64,000 nucleotides of DNA from an uncultured Gemella sp. (lineage in GTDB: Bacteria; Bacillota; Bacilli; Staphylococcales; Gemellaceae): contig NZ_CAAFUZ010000064.1 of assembly GCF_900766305.1 (NCBI RefSeq), forward strand, positions 52,028 to 116,027. The letters are read 5' to 3'. The position numbers were made by a program, and so were the translations under genes. Positions 54,397 through 63,921 of the stretch are shown here, piece by piece. The notes beneath the pieces are model-generated. The model saw only the letters and a program-made list of their open reading frames with translations. It searched no databases and had not been told where the DNA came from. The first letter of the stretch is position 1, and the number at the start of each line of letters is the position of its first letter.

Positions 54397-57210
54397 ATGA
54401 AGAATACATTTGTTTATAATAATCATTTAGAAGCGAAGAAAGTTCTTAGTACGCTTGAGAGTGAATTAGAAACATGCGATGAATTTATTTTCAGTGTGGC
54501 GTTTATTTCTGAGAGTGGTTTAACTAGTTTACTTCAAACTTTGAAGAATTTAGAAGAAAAAAACATCCGTGGAAAAATTTTAACGACGAATTATTTATAT
54601 TTTAATACTCCTAAAGTATTAGAGAAATTATCTAATTTTAAAAATATTTCTCTAAAGATTTATGACTGTGTAGAAAATAAGCATGGTTTCCATACTAAAG
54701 GTTATTTATTTAGACGAGATGACTCATGGAAAGTGCTGATGGGAAGCTCGAATTTAACGAGTGCTGCACTTACGATAAATAAAGAATGGAATACTTTTGT
54801 TGAGGGAGATAGGGCTTTAACGGAAAATATCTTAGATGAGTTTAATAGCTTATGGAAGAAAGCCAAGTCTTACTCTGAAATAAAAGATAAGTATGTCGAA
54901 GAATTCGCTAGTAATAAGATTGAGACGGTTACTAAGAAAATTATTTCCGAGGAAATTAAACCGAATAAGATGCAAAGGAGTTTTATAGAAAATTTCGAAA
55001 AACTTCGTAATCAAGATAACAAAGGGCTTCTAATTTCTGCGACAGGAACTGGTAAGACGTTTGCGGCTGCTTTTGCGATGAGGAGTATAGATGCTAAGAG
55101 ATTGTTGTTTATCGTTCATAGGGAACAGATTGCTCGTCAGGCGCTGGAGACGTTTAAGACTATTTTTGGAACTAGCCGTAGTTATGGTCTTCTTACAGGT
55201 AAAGAGAAAAATATAGAAGCGGATTTTATTTTTTCTACAGTTCAAACTATGTCTAAAGAAGATATTTTTAAGAGTTTTAATGATACTCATTTTGATGAAA
55301 TTATAATAGATGAGGTACATAGGGCAGGAGCGGATAGTTATCTAAGATTGATGGATTATTTCAAACCCGTATTTTATCTAGGAATGACGGCGAGCCCTGA
55401 TAGAACGGATAGTTTTAATATTTATGAATTGTTTAATAATAATATTGTCTATGAAGTTCGTCTTAAAGAAGCGATGGAAAATTCACTATTATGTCCGTTT
55501 CATTATTTTGGTATTAGTGATTTAGAGGTTGATGGTAAGGTTATTGACGAACTGAGCGATTTTTCAAATTTAGTATCTGATGAACGTGTTGAACATATTA
55601 TAAGTAAGATCAATTATTATGGTTATTCAGGAGATAGGGTAAAGGGTCTAGTTTTCTGTTCATCGAAACAAGAAGCTAAGGTACTTAGTGAGGAGTTCAA
55701 TGCGCGTGGATATAATACTACTAGCTTAACAGGTGAAGATAGTCAGGAACGACGCGAACAGGAGATTGCTAAGTTAGTTGCGAATGATGGAGAGAAGCTA
55801 GATTATATATTTACCGTAGACATTTTCAATGAAGGTGTAGATATTCCTGAGGTTAATCAGGTAATTATGTTAAGACCTACTCAAAGTTCAATTATCTTTA
55901 TTCAACAACTAGGTCGTGGTTTGCGAAAATCTGCGGATAAGGACTTTGTAGTAATAATAGATTTTATCGCAAATTACAAAAATAACTTTTTAATTCCTGT
56001 AGCTTTATCTGGAGATAATAGTTATGACAAAGATACCGTAAGGAAGTTTTTATCTCAAGGGACTAGGTATATTCCTGGAACGTCGACTATTCATTTCGAT
56101 GAAATCTCTAAACAGAGAATTTATAGTGCGATAGACAATGTGAAGTTAAACACGTGGTTATTTGTTACTGATGAGTATAATAAGCTTAAAAATAAACTAG
56201 GAAGAATACCTACGTATTTAGACTTTGAGGACTATGATGCTATAGATATTAGAAAGATTTTCGAAGTAGCTGGAAGTTATTATTCATTTTTAACTAAGAA
56301 GGAAAAACAGTTTGAATATAGTGGGAAACTGACGAAGACGGCAGAGAATATGCTGAACTTTGTTTCTACTAATTTAATCTTGAGTAAAAAAATAGAGGAA
56401 CTTATAATTCTACGTTTGTTATTAGATGATAAGAAGTGTAGTGTTCTTACAAATTTTGAAGAAATAATGTTGAAAGACTACAATAAGTTTATCGCTGACT
56501 ATGAATTGGATGTCAGTAGGAAGATACTTACTAACAATTTCGTAACTAGTAGCGTCACTAAGAAGAAGTTTCATGATTGTATATTTTTAGATGAGAGTTC
56601 AGCTGAGATAAAAATGTCTAAGGAATTCGAAGAACAGTTACAATCAGAGATCTTTAGGGAATTATTATTAGATTTGGTAGATTATGGAATTTACAGATAT
56701 AATAAATATTACAAGGATAATTTATACAAAGATACTAATTTTGTATTGTATGAGAAATATAGTTTTGAGGATATTTGTAAATTATTCTCATGGGGCATAA
56801 ACTACGTGCCACTAGCTATAGGTGGTTATAAATACGATGAAAGAACGAAGACTTTGCCAGTGTTTATTAACTACGATATTGATGAAAATTCATTTAACCG
56901 TGATTACACACATGGATTTTTACCGGATAATGGATTTACTTCGATGTCGAAGCCGAGAAGAAATTTAGAATCGAAAGAGTGCGATTATTTCTATAATGAT
57001 GAAACAAAAATCTGTCTATTTATGAGGAAAAATAAAGATGATAAAGATGGTGCACGAATATTTTATTTCCTAGGTGAGATGAAGACAACAGGAGAGCCTA
57101 AATTAGTAGCTAGAGAAAGAAGCGGAGATACTGTAATCCAATTCTTCTATAAAATACAGACACCAATTCGTGAAGATATGTATGAATACTTCACGAGGGA
57201 TAGGATATAA
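54397..57210 (+). CDS. PLD-domain/SF2 helicase/DUF3427 protein
   Basis: 937 residues in three parts. A phospholipase D-like nuclease domain (about 1-170) has HTKGYLF and GSSNLTSAAL as its HKD-type motif. An SF2 helicase core follows: LLISATGTGKTFAAA (motif I) near residue 212, IIIDEVHRAG (motif II), GMTASPDRTD (III), QQLGRGLRKS (VI). The C-terminal DUF3427 region runs from about 560. Such fusions are suspected DNA repair or phage-defence enzymes; function here is unproven. GAAGGAGG precedes the ATG, 20 bases after folP. Confidence 0.85.
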   Translation: MKNTFVYNNHLEAKKVLSTLESELETCDEFIFSVAFISESGLTSLLQTLKNLEEKNIRGKILTTNYLYFNTPKVLEKLSNFKNISLKIYDCVENKHGFHTKGYLFRRDDSWKVLMGSSNLTSAALTINKEWNTFVEGDRALTENILDEFNSLWKKAKSYSEIKDKYVEEFASNKIETVTKKIISEEIKPNKMQRSFIENFEKLRNQDNKGLLISATGTGKTFAAAFAMRSIDAKRLLFIVHREQIARQALETFKTIFGTSRSYGLLTGKEKNIEADFIFSTVQTMSKEDIFKSFNDTHFDEIIIDEVHRAGADSYLRLMDYFKPVFYLGMTASPDRTDSFNIYELFNNNIVYEVRLKEAMENSLLCPFHYFGISDLEVDGKVIDELSDFSNLVSDERVEHIISKINYYGYSGDRVKGLVFCSSKQEAKVLSEEFNARGYNTTSLTGEDSQERREQEIAKLVANDGEKLDYIFTVDIFNEGVDIPEVNQVIMLRPTQSSIIFIQQLGRGLRKSADKDFVVIIDFIANYKNNFLIPVALSGDNSYDKDTVRKFLSQGTRYIPGTSTIHFDEISKQRIYSAIDNVKLNTWLFVTDEYNKLKNKLGRIPTYLDFEDYDAIDIRKIFEVAGSYYSFLTKKEKQFEYSGKLTKTAENMLNFVSTNLILSKKIEELIILRLLLDDKKCSVLTNFEEIMLKDYNKFIADYELDVSRKILTNNFVTSSVTKKKFHDCIFLDESSAEIKMSKEFEEQLQSEIFRELLLDLVDYGIYRYNKYYKDNLYKDTNFVLYEKYSFEDICKLFSWGINYVPLAIGGYKYDERTKTLPVFINYDIDENSFNRDYTHGFLPDNGFTSMSKPRRNLESKECDYFYNDETKICLFMRKNKDDKDGARIFYFLGEMKTTGEPKLVARERSGDTVIQFFYKIQTPIREDMYEYFTRDRI

Positions 57211-57223
57211 AAATAATACATTA

Positions 57224-57285
57224 AGAGTAACTAAAGTGAATTTGAGTTCTAGAAAATTAGGGGTTCATTTAGTTGCTCTTTTTAT
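57224..57285 (+). terminator. intrinsic terminator
   Basis: AGAGTAACTAAAGTGAA pairs with TTCATTTAGTTGCTCT, followed by TTTTTAT. Confidence 0.75.
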
Positions 57286-57406
57286 TAATTGTGGTGAAAA
57301 TAAAGTTGAATGATAAATATTTTAAATTTTCAAAAAAAAATATATAATTTATTGAAAATTCGCCACTGATAATGTAAAATAGAGCTAATATAGGAGGTGA
57401 TATTCA

Positions 57407-58642
57407 ATGAATATTTTCTTGAAAAACAAACTCTATAGGTTATTCACTGTTTCATTAGCTTTTGGGAATGCAGGGAGGACGTTATTTGATATTGCGTTTA
57501 TTATTTACGCGACGAGTTTACCGAATCCAGAATTAGCCGTAAGTATAGTATCAATAGCCACTACATTACCTTATATTATCTCGTTTATCTTAGGATATGT
57601 CGCAGATCAGACAAAAGATAAGTATGATAGAATAATGTCTACTAGATTTTATCAGTTTTTATTATTTTCATTATTCGCTCTGGTGTGTATTTATGGAATA
57701 CAATGGTGGATTTTTATTGTATTAGTATTTGTGAATGTAGTTGCAGATATTCTAGGTGGGTATAACAGCTATTTATCAATGTCGATAAATACTAGGTTAG
57801 TGAGTAAAGAACAACTTAGTGAAGCATTGGCATTTATCAGTTCTATAAACAATACAATCTCACTTGGAGGGAAAGCTGTTGGAGTATTCGTTTTAGGTCT
57901 TTTAAGCTATAATTATTCATATTTTGGAATGTTGAATGCAGCACTATTCTTAATAGCATTTTTAATACTGGCAAAATATAAAAATACGATGAAAGATGAG
58001 ATCGGTAGTTTTAAAGTTGAGAATAAAGAGAAGGTAAGTACTAAAAGATTTTTAAAGGATACTATTGAAAACTTTAAAATACTTCGTGAGATAAAGAAAA
58101 TATATAATTTTGTTATACTATTTTTAGGGATGAATTTTTATTCATCCGCAATGTTCGCCTTACTTTTAGTAATTTTAGTAAAAAATGATAGCTTATTATT
58201 TGGAAATGTAGCTTATACTATTACTTTATTAGAAATCGTGGAAGTACTTAGTACAATTACAGGAGGAGTCTACCAAATTAGTTTTTATAAAAACATGAGT
58301 TTAAGGAATAATGCTATATTAGAAATAATTTTATTCATTATGTATGTAGGAAATCTATTGATATTGCAAAATAAATTTATACTTGTTATTTTAACTATAG
58401 TAATAGGTTACTTCGCAGGAATATCAAACCCGAAACTAGATGCATTGATTTTACAATCAGTACCCGAGGAAAAACAAACTTCGATATATAGTATTTTTAG
58501 TACGATAATTACTATTTCTGTCCCAATAGGAACAACGGTAATACTATTTTTCGCTAATGCAATTAGTGCATCGTTTGCTCTGTATAGCTTATTAATACTA
58601 TTAATTTTAGTCTTAGTATATTCATTTAGAGTTAAAGAGTAA
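57407..58642 (+). CDS. MFS transporter
   Basis: 411 residues, about 12 membrane segments. LGYVADQTKDKYDRIMSTRF is the loop 2-3 motif. It resembles the macrolide-efflux/enterobactin-exporter-like MFS group (cd06173 type) by general layout, not by a clear signature. TAGGAGGTG precedes the ATG. Substrate unknown. Confidence 0.75.
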   Translation: MNIFLKNKLYRLFTVSLAFGNAGRTLFDIAFIIYATSLPNPELAVSIVSIATTLPYIISFILGYVADQTKDKYDRIMSTRFYQFLLFSLFALVCIYGIQWWIFIVLVFVNVVADILGGYNSYLSMSINTRLVSKEQLSEALAFISSINNTISLGGKAVGVFVLGLLSYNYSYFGMLNAALFLIAFLILAKYKNTMKDEIGSFKVENKEKVSTKRFLKDTIENFKILREIKKIYNFVILFLGMNFYSSAMFALLLVILVKNDSLLFGNVAYTITLLEIVEVLSTITGGVYQISFYKNMSLRNNAILEIILFIMYVGNLLILQNKFILVILTIVIGYFAGISNPKLDALILQSVPEEKQTSIYSIFSTIITISVPIGTTVILFFANAISASFALYSLLILLILVLVYSFRVKE

Positions 58643-58813
58643 ATTTTTAATATTCCCTTAGAGTTTTCTAGGAGGATATTTTATTTTTCGTGTTAAGTGG
58701 GGGATGTATTGAATAAAAAAGAGAGTTCACAGGGGAATTTTTTAGTATAAAAAGTAATGAAAAAGTTCCGTAAAAATTATTCCAAAAAAATTTTCAAAAA
58801 ATATAGTTATTAG

Positions 58814-58842
58814 TTGATTTTTATTTTTATACTTGATATAAT
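58814..58842 (+). promoter_or_regulatory. promoter of rpsF-ssb-rpsR
   Basis: TTGATT at 58814-58819, 17-base spacer, TATAAT at 58837-58842 with TG-A extension. Confidence 0.8.
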
Positions 58843-58845
58843 AGT

Positions 58846-58915
58846 CGCTAGAGTAATTTTATTACTCCTTACTCTCTAATAGATTAGAGAGTCGCAAAGA
58901 CCAAAAGGAGGTAAC
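58846..58915 (+). promoter_or_regulatory. structured leader of rpsF (candidate S6/S18 autoregulatory element)
   Basis: Two hairpins follow the start site: GAGTAAT/ATTACTC (58851-58867) and ACTCTCTAAT/ATTAGAGAGT (58871-58892). A S6:S18-binding leader is known at this place in many bacteria. I cannot confirm the consensus, so this is a positional inference. Confidence 0.5.
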
Positions 58916-58921
58916 ACACAC

Positions 58922-59209
58922 ATGAGAAAATATGAAGTAATGTTTGCTGTTCAACCACGTATCGATGAAGAAGCTAAAAAAGCTGTGGTTGATAGATTCG
59001 TAAATATTCTTTCAGAAGGTGCAGAAGCAGTAGAAGTTAAAGATTTAGGTAAAAAACGCCTTGCTTATGAAATCGAAGACTTCAGTGATGCTTACTACTA
59101 TGTAGTAGAATTAACTTCAGCAACAGATGCGTCTACAAAAGAATTCGATCGTTTAGCAAAAATTAGCGATGACATCATCCGTCACATGGTAGTAAGATTA
59201 GAAAAATAA
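58922..59209 (+). CDS. rpsF: 30S ribosomal protein S6
   Basis: 95 residues, [20 protein letters not shown]. Binds S18 on the 30S platform. AAAAGGAGGT precedes the ATG. Confidence 0.97.
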   Translation: MRKYEVMFAVQPRIDEEAKKAVVDRFVNILSEGAEAVEVKDLGKKRLAYEIEDFSDAYYYVVELTSATDASTKEFDRLAKISDDIIRHMVVRLEK

Positions 59210-59222
59210 GAGGTGAAATACT

Positions 59223-59795
59223 ATGGTAAATCGTGTAGTATTAGTAGGTAGATTAACTAAGGATCCAGAATTGAGATATTCTAGTTCGAATATTCCAATG
59301 CTTTATTTCTCAGTAGCTGTAAACAGAACATTCACTGATCAAAATGGTCAGAGACAGACAGACTTTATTAACTGTGTAGCTTTTAGAAAGCAAGCAGAAA
59401 ATATGGCGCGTTTCTTAGGACGCGGAAGTCAAGTTTCAGTTGAAGGTAGAATACAGACTAGAAATTATCAAGGTAAAGATGGGAACACAGTTTATGTTAC
59501 TGAAGTAGTAGCAGAAAGTGTTCAATTCCTTGAATCTAAAAACAGCTCACATAGTAGACAAAACAATGGTTTTGACTCAATGAGTTTTAATCAACCTCAA
59601 TCACAACCAGCGTATAATAACAATAATCAAAATTATTATAACAACAATACTAATCAAAACTTTGGACAAGCTAATTCAGCTATGCAAGATTTTATTAATG
59701 ACAGTTCATCATTCTCTGATTTTGGGGAAAACTTCCCGAGTAATCTAGATGATGACTTCATGCAGGATGTAGTAAATCCGTTTAAAGAAGACTAA
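59223..59795 (+). CDS. ssb: single-stranded DNA-binding protein
   Basis: 190 residues. OB-fold at 1-105 ([20 protein letters not shown]), Asn/Gln-rich linker, acidic tail. The usual tip DDDIPF at the extreme end is altered: the protein ends [16 protein letters not shown], so Pro-Phe is three residues inside the C-terminus. Operon position between rpsF and rpsR is classical. Confidence 0.95.
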   Translation: MVNRVVLVGRLTKDPELRYSSSNIPMLYFSVAVNRTFTDQNGQRQTDFINCVAFRKQAENMARFLGRGSQVSVEGRIQTRNYQGKDGNTVYVTEVVAESVQFLESKNSSHSRQNNGFDSMSFNQPQSQPAYNNNNQNYYNNNTNQNFGQANSAMQDFINDSSSFSDFGENFPSNLDDDFMQDVVNPFKED

Positions 59796-59818
59796 AATTA
59801 CATAGGAGGACATGCACA

Positions 59819-60067
59819 ATGGCAGTAACTAACAATCGTCGTAACAACATGCGTCGTCGTAAAAAAGTATGTTATTTCACTAAAAATAACGTAGAATTTA
59901 TCGACTACAAAGATGTAGAATTACTTAAAAAATTCATTTCTGAACGTGGAAAAATCTTACCACGTCGTGTAACAGGTACTTCAGCTAAGTACCAAAGAAT
60001 GTTAACTACAGCAATTAAAAGAGCTAGACACATGGCACTTTTACCATACGTAGTAGACGAAAAATAA
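59819..60067 (+). CDS. rpsR: 30S ribosomal protein S18
   Basis: 82 residues. [20 protein letters not shown] and [19 protein letters not shown] are the family core. One Cys only, so a zinc-free form. Confidence 0.96.
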   Translation: MAVTNNRRNNMRRRKKVCYFTKNNVEFIDYKDVELLKKFISERGKILPRRVTGTSAKYQRMLTTAIKRARHMALLPYVVDEK

Positions 60068-60081
60068 GAATAAAAGTGAAA

Positions 60082-60110
60082 AAGATGAGCTTAGGCTTGT
60101 CTTTTTTTTG
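60082..60110 (+). terminator. terminator of rpsF-ssb-rpsR
   Basis: AAGATGAGC pairs with GCTTGTCTT using two G.U pairs, followed by TTTTTT. Confidence 0.75.
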
Positions 60111-60173
60111 TGCTTTGATATAATAATAGGTGAAATATAGTAAAAAATATCGCTTATGACAGGGGGAAAAGTG

Positions 60174-61391
60174 ATGGAATTAAAGAGATTAAATGAAACA
60201 AAAGTATTAAAAGACCCAGTCCATAGTTATATTCATATTCATTATGAAGTAATTTGGAATTGTCTTGATAGTAAGGAGTTTCAAAGATTACGTCGTATAA
60301 GACAATTAGGGGGAGATTTTCAAGTTTATCCAACAGCCGAACACTCTAGGTTTTCTCATTCGCTAGGTGTTTATGAGATTGTTAGAAGAATGGTTACTGA
60401 AGTTAAGTCGCTTTGTGTTGAATTAACGGAATATGAAAAAGTTTGTGTGATGCTTGCGGGACTTTTGCATGATGTGGGTCATGGGCCGTTTTCTCATGCA
60501 TTCGAGCATGTTACTAATCATAGTCATGAGGAATATACAGCAAAAATAATATTAGGGAATACTGAACTTAATTCAATTTTACGAGCTGTTTCTGATAAGT
60601 TGCCACAAGATATAGTCTCTATTATTCAACATACTCATGAAAATGATATTCTGAATCAGATCGTGTCAGGTCAACTAGATGCTGATAGAATGGATTATTT
60701 ATTGCGTGATTCTTATTTTACAGCTACGAGTTATGGACAGTTTGACCTTGAAAGAATATTGCGTACAATGCGCGTAAGGAAAACAGCTGAGGGAAGAAAG
60801 GTAATTGTCGTTAAATATACTGGTATTCATAGTGTAGAGGATTATATTATGGCGAGATACCAAATGTACTGGCAGGTTTATTATCATCCTGTAGCTAGAA
60901 GTTATGAGGCGGTATTTATTCAACTATTTAATAGATTGAAGGATATTTTCAAAGTTGATAAAGATTATTTTGAAGATATGAAGGTGTTGATTCCATTCTT
61001 AGAGAAATCTGAAGTGAGTGTAGACGAATATTTTAAACTGGATGAAAATTCATTATTATATTGTTGTGCTCTTATTCAAGATAAAGAAGACAAAATTGCT
61101 GCTGATTTAGCAAGAAGATTACAAAACAGAAAATTATTTGAGTATGTGGATTATAATGAAGAAAATTTAGCTCAGATAAAAAATATGCTTAAGGAAAGTG
61201 GTTTAGATGAACGCTATTATTTAAGGATTGAGAATATAGAAGCTAGTGTTTATAGTCCGTATAAAGGTAGAAAAATTTTAATTGAAAAATTAAATGGTGA
61301 TATAGTAGCATTAGAGAAAGCTAGTACTATAGTAGAATCTATAACTAAAGGTCAGACTAAGAAAGAGGGAACTATATTTTTCCCGAAATAA
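60174..61391 (+). CDS. HD-domain phosphohydrolase (YwfO-like)
   Basis: 405 residues. HD-superfamily metal site: EHSRFSHSLGVYEI, LLHDVGHGPFSHAFEH, and a downstream Asp in GQLDADRMDYLLRDS. Related to dGTP triphosphohydrolases; YwfO-type proteins hydrolyse dNTPs. AGGGGGAA selects ATG 60174. Confidence 0.85.
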   Translation: MELKRLNETKVLKDPVHSYIHIHYEVIWNCLDSKEFQRLRRIRQLGGDFQVYPTAEHSRFSHSLGVYEIVRRMVTEVKSLCVELTEYEKVCVMLAGLLHDVGHGPFSHAFEHVTNHSHEEYTAKIILGNTELNSILRAVSDKLPQDIVSIIQHTHENDILNQIVSGQLDADRMDYLLRDSYFTATSYGQFDLERILRTMRVRKTAEGRKVIVVKYTGIHSVEDYIMARYQMYWQVYYHPVARSYEAVFIQLFNRLKDIFKVDKDYFEDMKVLIPFLEKSEVSVDEYFKLDENSLLYCCALIQDKEDKIAADLARRLQNRKLFEYVDYNEENLAQIKNMLKESGLDERYYLRIENIEASVYSPYKGRKILIEKLNGDIVALEKASTIVESITKGQTKKEGTIFFPK

Positions 61392-61397
61392 AATAAA

Positions 61398-61455
61398 AGA
61401 TCAAGGTAGTTGGTATGGTAAGAATTTATTGAACCGATTATCTTGATTTTTAAAT
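61398..61455 (+). terminator. intrinsic terminator
   Basis: AGATCAAGGTAGTTGGT pairs with ACCGATTATCTTGATTT with several G.U pairs, then TTTAAATTTT. Confidence 0.65.
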
Positions 61456-61529
61456 TTTATTTGCTTATAAATTACTCTTGAATACTTCTCTTTTAAATTG
61501 TCAGAAAATGAAAAGGCTTTAATTTACTA

Positions 61530-61558
61530 TTGATTTTAATTTTCTGAAATGATATAAT
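61530..61558 (+). promoter_or_regulatory. promoter of the glycerol-dehydrogenase-like gene
   Basis: TTGATT at 61530-61535, 17-base spacer, TATAAT at 61553-61558 with TG extension. Confidence 0.8.
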
Positions 61559-61608
61559 CTTATTTAAACAATAAAATAATAAATTTAACAACAAAGGAGA
61601 GATGTAAA

Positions 61609-62685
61609 ATGTTTGAATTAGCAAATGTAGCAAGACCAGGGGTAAGTGAATATATTTCAGGAAGTGGGGCATTGTCTGCACTTGATAATAGATTAGAAGG
61701 GTTTAAGACTCCTTTGATTGTTACTGGAGAAAAATCTTATGCGGCATTTACGAAGTTTTATAAAGGTAATAGAGAATTTAGGGTAGCTAAATATGATGGT
61801 TCGGCATCTTTTGAGGATATGCAACGTATTGCTGATGAGTACGGTGAAGGTGTTGACGTAGTTCTTGGAGTAGGAGGAGGTCGAGTTATCGATACTGCTA
61901 AAGGAGTAGCGCAAAACTTAAATGTTGAATATATGACAGTACCAACTGTAATCGCAACTTGTGCACCATATGCGCCAGTAGCTGCAGTTTATCACCCAGA
62001 TCACACATTTAGAGAAGTTGCATATTTTAAACGTACAGCCTATGCTTGTATTGCAGACTTAGATCTATTATTAGAATCACCAAAAGAATACTTCGTAGCG
62101 GGAATTGGAGATACTTTAGCTAAATGGTATGAAGCAGTAGTATTAGTAGAGAGAAATAACAAGTTTAATGATCCTTTTGTAAGAATGGGATTAGAAGCAG
62201 CTAAAATCACCCGAGATGTTCTTCTTCGTGATGCTAATGGTGCGTTAGAAGCTATGGAAAAAGGTGAAGTAACTGAAAGCTTCAAAAATGCTGTAGATAC
62301 AGTATTTGCTATCTCAGGATGTGTTGGATGCTTCGGTGTTCACTATGGACGTATGGCAGGAGCTCACGCAGTGCACAATGGTATGAGTTTAGTTAAAGAA
62401 ACACATTCTGTGTTACACGGTACAAAAGTATCTTATGGTATCTTAGTGCAATTACTTGCTGAAGGTAAGAGAGAAGAAGTTGAGAAACTTGTTCCATTCT
62501 ATAAAGCTAATGATTTAGCTTATAACTTAGCTTGCGTGAATGTAACAGAAGATGTAGAAGAAAAAATGCAAAAAATTGCTGAATTTGCAGCTAGTGAAAA
62601 AGAAACATTTAAACTTGCAGTTGATGTTTGTACACCGGAAGTTGTAGTAGCTGCGATGAAAGAGTTAGAAGAATTAACAAAATAG
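61609..62685 (+). CDS. iron/zinc-type alcohol dehydrogenase family, glycerol dehydrogenase-like
   Basis: 358 residues. N-terminal NAD-binding domain with VDVVLGVGGGRVIDTAKGVA near residue 85. Metal ligands expected in GIGDTLAKW (Asp), GRMAGAHAVHNG (His) and THSVLHGTKVSYG (His). Family members oxidise glycerol or related polyols with NAD+; true substrate not certain. Own promoter and bidirectional terminator. Confidence 0.82.
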   Translation: MFELANVARPGVSEYISGSGALSALDNRLEGFKTPLIVTGEKSYAAFTKFYKGNREFRVAKYDGSASFEDMQRIADEYGEGVDVVLGVGGGRVIDTAKGVAQNLNVEYMTVPTVIATCAPYAPVAAVYHPDHTFREVAYFKRTAYACIADLDLLLESPKEYFVAGIGDTLAKWYEAVVLVERNNKFNDPFVRMGLEAAKITRDVLLRDANGALEAMEKGEVTESFKNAVDTVFAISGCVGCFGVHYGRMAGAHAVHNGMSLVKETHSVLHGTKVSYGILVQLLAEGKREEVEKLVPFYKANDLAYNLACVNVTEDVEEKMQKIAEFAASEKETFKLAVDVCTPEVVVAAMKELEELTK

Positions 62686-62689
62686 TAAA

Positions 62690-62720
62690 AAGACCTCAGA
62701 AATTTTAATCTGAGGTCTTA
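62690..62720. terminator. bidirectional terminator
   Basis: AAGACCTCAGA pairs perfectly with TCTGAGGTCTT between two convergent genes. Confidence 0.85.
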
Positions 62721-62731
62721 AGTTTTGTATT

Positions 62732-63307
62732 TTATAAGTTATTTTTTAATACTGGAACTAACATGCCATTACTAATGTTTTGTGCAGTATCGTCTTGAAG
62801 TAGATAATTAACGATTTCATAACCGAATAGAATAGCAACAGCTGGTCCTTGAGCAGTGATTACATTTTTATCAACGATAACGGCTTTTTCGTTATTATAT
62901 GTTTTGCAGTTTATTTCTTTGTCGAATCCTGGGTAAGAAGTTACTTCTTTATCTTCTAGAATTCCCGCTTTGCTTAATACAATTGGTGCGGCACAGATAG
63001 CAGCAACTAATTTACCAGCGTTATACATTTCTTGATAGAATTTGATAATTTTATCGTTATCACGAAGTAGGGTACTTCCAGGCATTCCACCCGGGATTAC
63101 TATTGCATCATAATCAAGTATATTGTCGATGTCATCGATTTTTTTATCTACTATTATTTTTACGTCATGTGAGCTAGTTATATAATCTTCGTTGTTTGCA
63201 GAGATTAGATCAACGTGAATATTTGCACGACGAAGTATGTCTAAAGGTGCAATTAGTTCTAATTCTTCACTTCCATTTTCAACGAATAAAGCAACTTTTT
63301 TAGTCAT
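62732..63307 (-). CDS. DJ-1/PfpI family protein
   Basis: 191 residues. The nucleophile elbow VAAICAAPIVL carries the reactive Cys, with the conserved acidic residue in FVENGSEELEL near residue 15. Family members act as glyoxalase/deglycase-like or protein-repair enzymes. AGGAGG precedes the minus-strand ATG. Nothing else lies in its operon. Confidence 0.85.
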   Translation of the reverse strand: MTKKVALFVENGSEELELIAPLDILRRANIHVDLISANNEDYITSSHDVKIIVDKKIDDIDNILDYDAIVIPGGMPGSTLLRDNDKIIKFYQEMYNAGKLVAAICAAPIVLSKAGILEDKEVTSYPGFDKEINCKTYNNEKAVIVDKNVITAQGPAVAILFGYEIVNYLLQDDTAQNISNGMLVPVLKNNL

Positions 63308-63377
63308 AATAAATCCTCCTAATGGGTTATTGTGTGTAGTAATAGAAAAGGTATTTTGTAAGTTTATATTTTCTCTT

Positions 63378-63521
63378 CTTACTATTTTTTTGTGTAGCTT
63401 GCGACACCTCCATATCTTTTGTTTTGCAAAAGGATATTCCGGTTAAGAAATAAGCCTGTAGTCTTATTTCTCCGCAGTAAAACACTATTGTGTTTTATTT
63501 TAGCTACTAGAAAATAGTAAG
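63378..63521. ncRNA. four-way-junction fold A (144 nt), strand undetermined
   Basis: CTTACTATTTT (63378-63388) pairs with AAAATAGTAAG (63511-63521), and TAGCT (63395) with AGCTA (63502). Inside are three hairpins: ATATC-TTTTG/CAAAAGGATAT (63412-63437), GAAATAAG/CTTATTTC (63447-63470) and TAAAACAC/GTGTTTTA (63478-63497). No open frame. It resembles no riboswitch I know. Confidence 0.55.
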
Positions 63522-63583
63522 GAAAATAAAAACTAATTGGATATAATAAAATTAGTCTACTCTTAAAATATTCTTCTAAAGTA

Positions 63584-63726
63584 CTCTATAGTGGTGATAA
63601 CAAAATTGAACTACAATTTTGTGAGGAGTAAATGAGACTATAGGCTCATTTACTAGCTGGAGAATCCATTTTTTATGTGTTATCACATAAAAAATTAGTC
63701 GGAAGCGTCCTTCACCACTATAAGAG
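63584..63726. ncRNA. four-way-junction fold B (143 nt), strand undetermined
   Basis: CTCTATAGTGGTGA (63584-63597) pairs with TCACCACTATAAGAG (63712-63726, one bulge). Inside are ACAAAATTG/CAATTTTGT (63600-63622), AGTAAATGAG/CTCATTTACT (63627-63654) and TTTTTTATGTG/CACATAAAAAA (63669-63694). Same size and plan as fold A, 62 bases apart, but different sequence. Confidence 0.6.
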
Positions 63727-63799
63727 TATGAAAAAATACAAGAAAAATTCTATACCTATTTTATTTCTTTAACTTAATTTTATTGTATTTGCAAAGAAA

Positions 63800-63828
63800 A
63801 ATCAACCATCTACGGAAGATGGTTGATT
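63800..63828. other. perfect 11 bp hairpin
   Basis: AATCAACCATC/GATGGTTGATT with a seven-base loop and no T-tract. Lies between fold B and the terminator at 63844. Confidence 0.7.
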
Positions 63829-63843
63829 GTGCAGATTGTTGAC

Positions 63844-63891
63844 AAAACGACCAAAATATCAATGAACATATTGATGTTTTGGTCGTTTTTC
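63844..63891 (+). terminator. strong terminator-like hairpin
   Basis: AAAACGACCAAAA pairs with TTTTGGTCGTTTT, with inner ATCAAT/ATTGAT; a T-tract follows on the + strand. No plus-strand gene precedes it within 1.1 kb, so it may end a non-coding transcript from the folds upstream. Confidence 0.7.
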
Positions 63892-63921
63892 AAAAAAAAT
63901 AAGCCTTAAGACTAAAGCATC

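Noticed and set aside
63237..63446. Plus-strand open frame crossing the PfpI start and fold A
   Set aside because: No ribosome binding site, and it crosses a structured non-coding region.
63378..63726. Known riboswitch (lysine, cobalamin, SAM, T-box) for folds A and B
   Set aside because: None of the conserved core sequences of these classes is present; only the multi-branched shape is similar.
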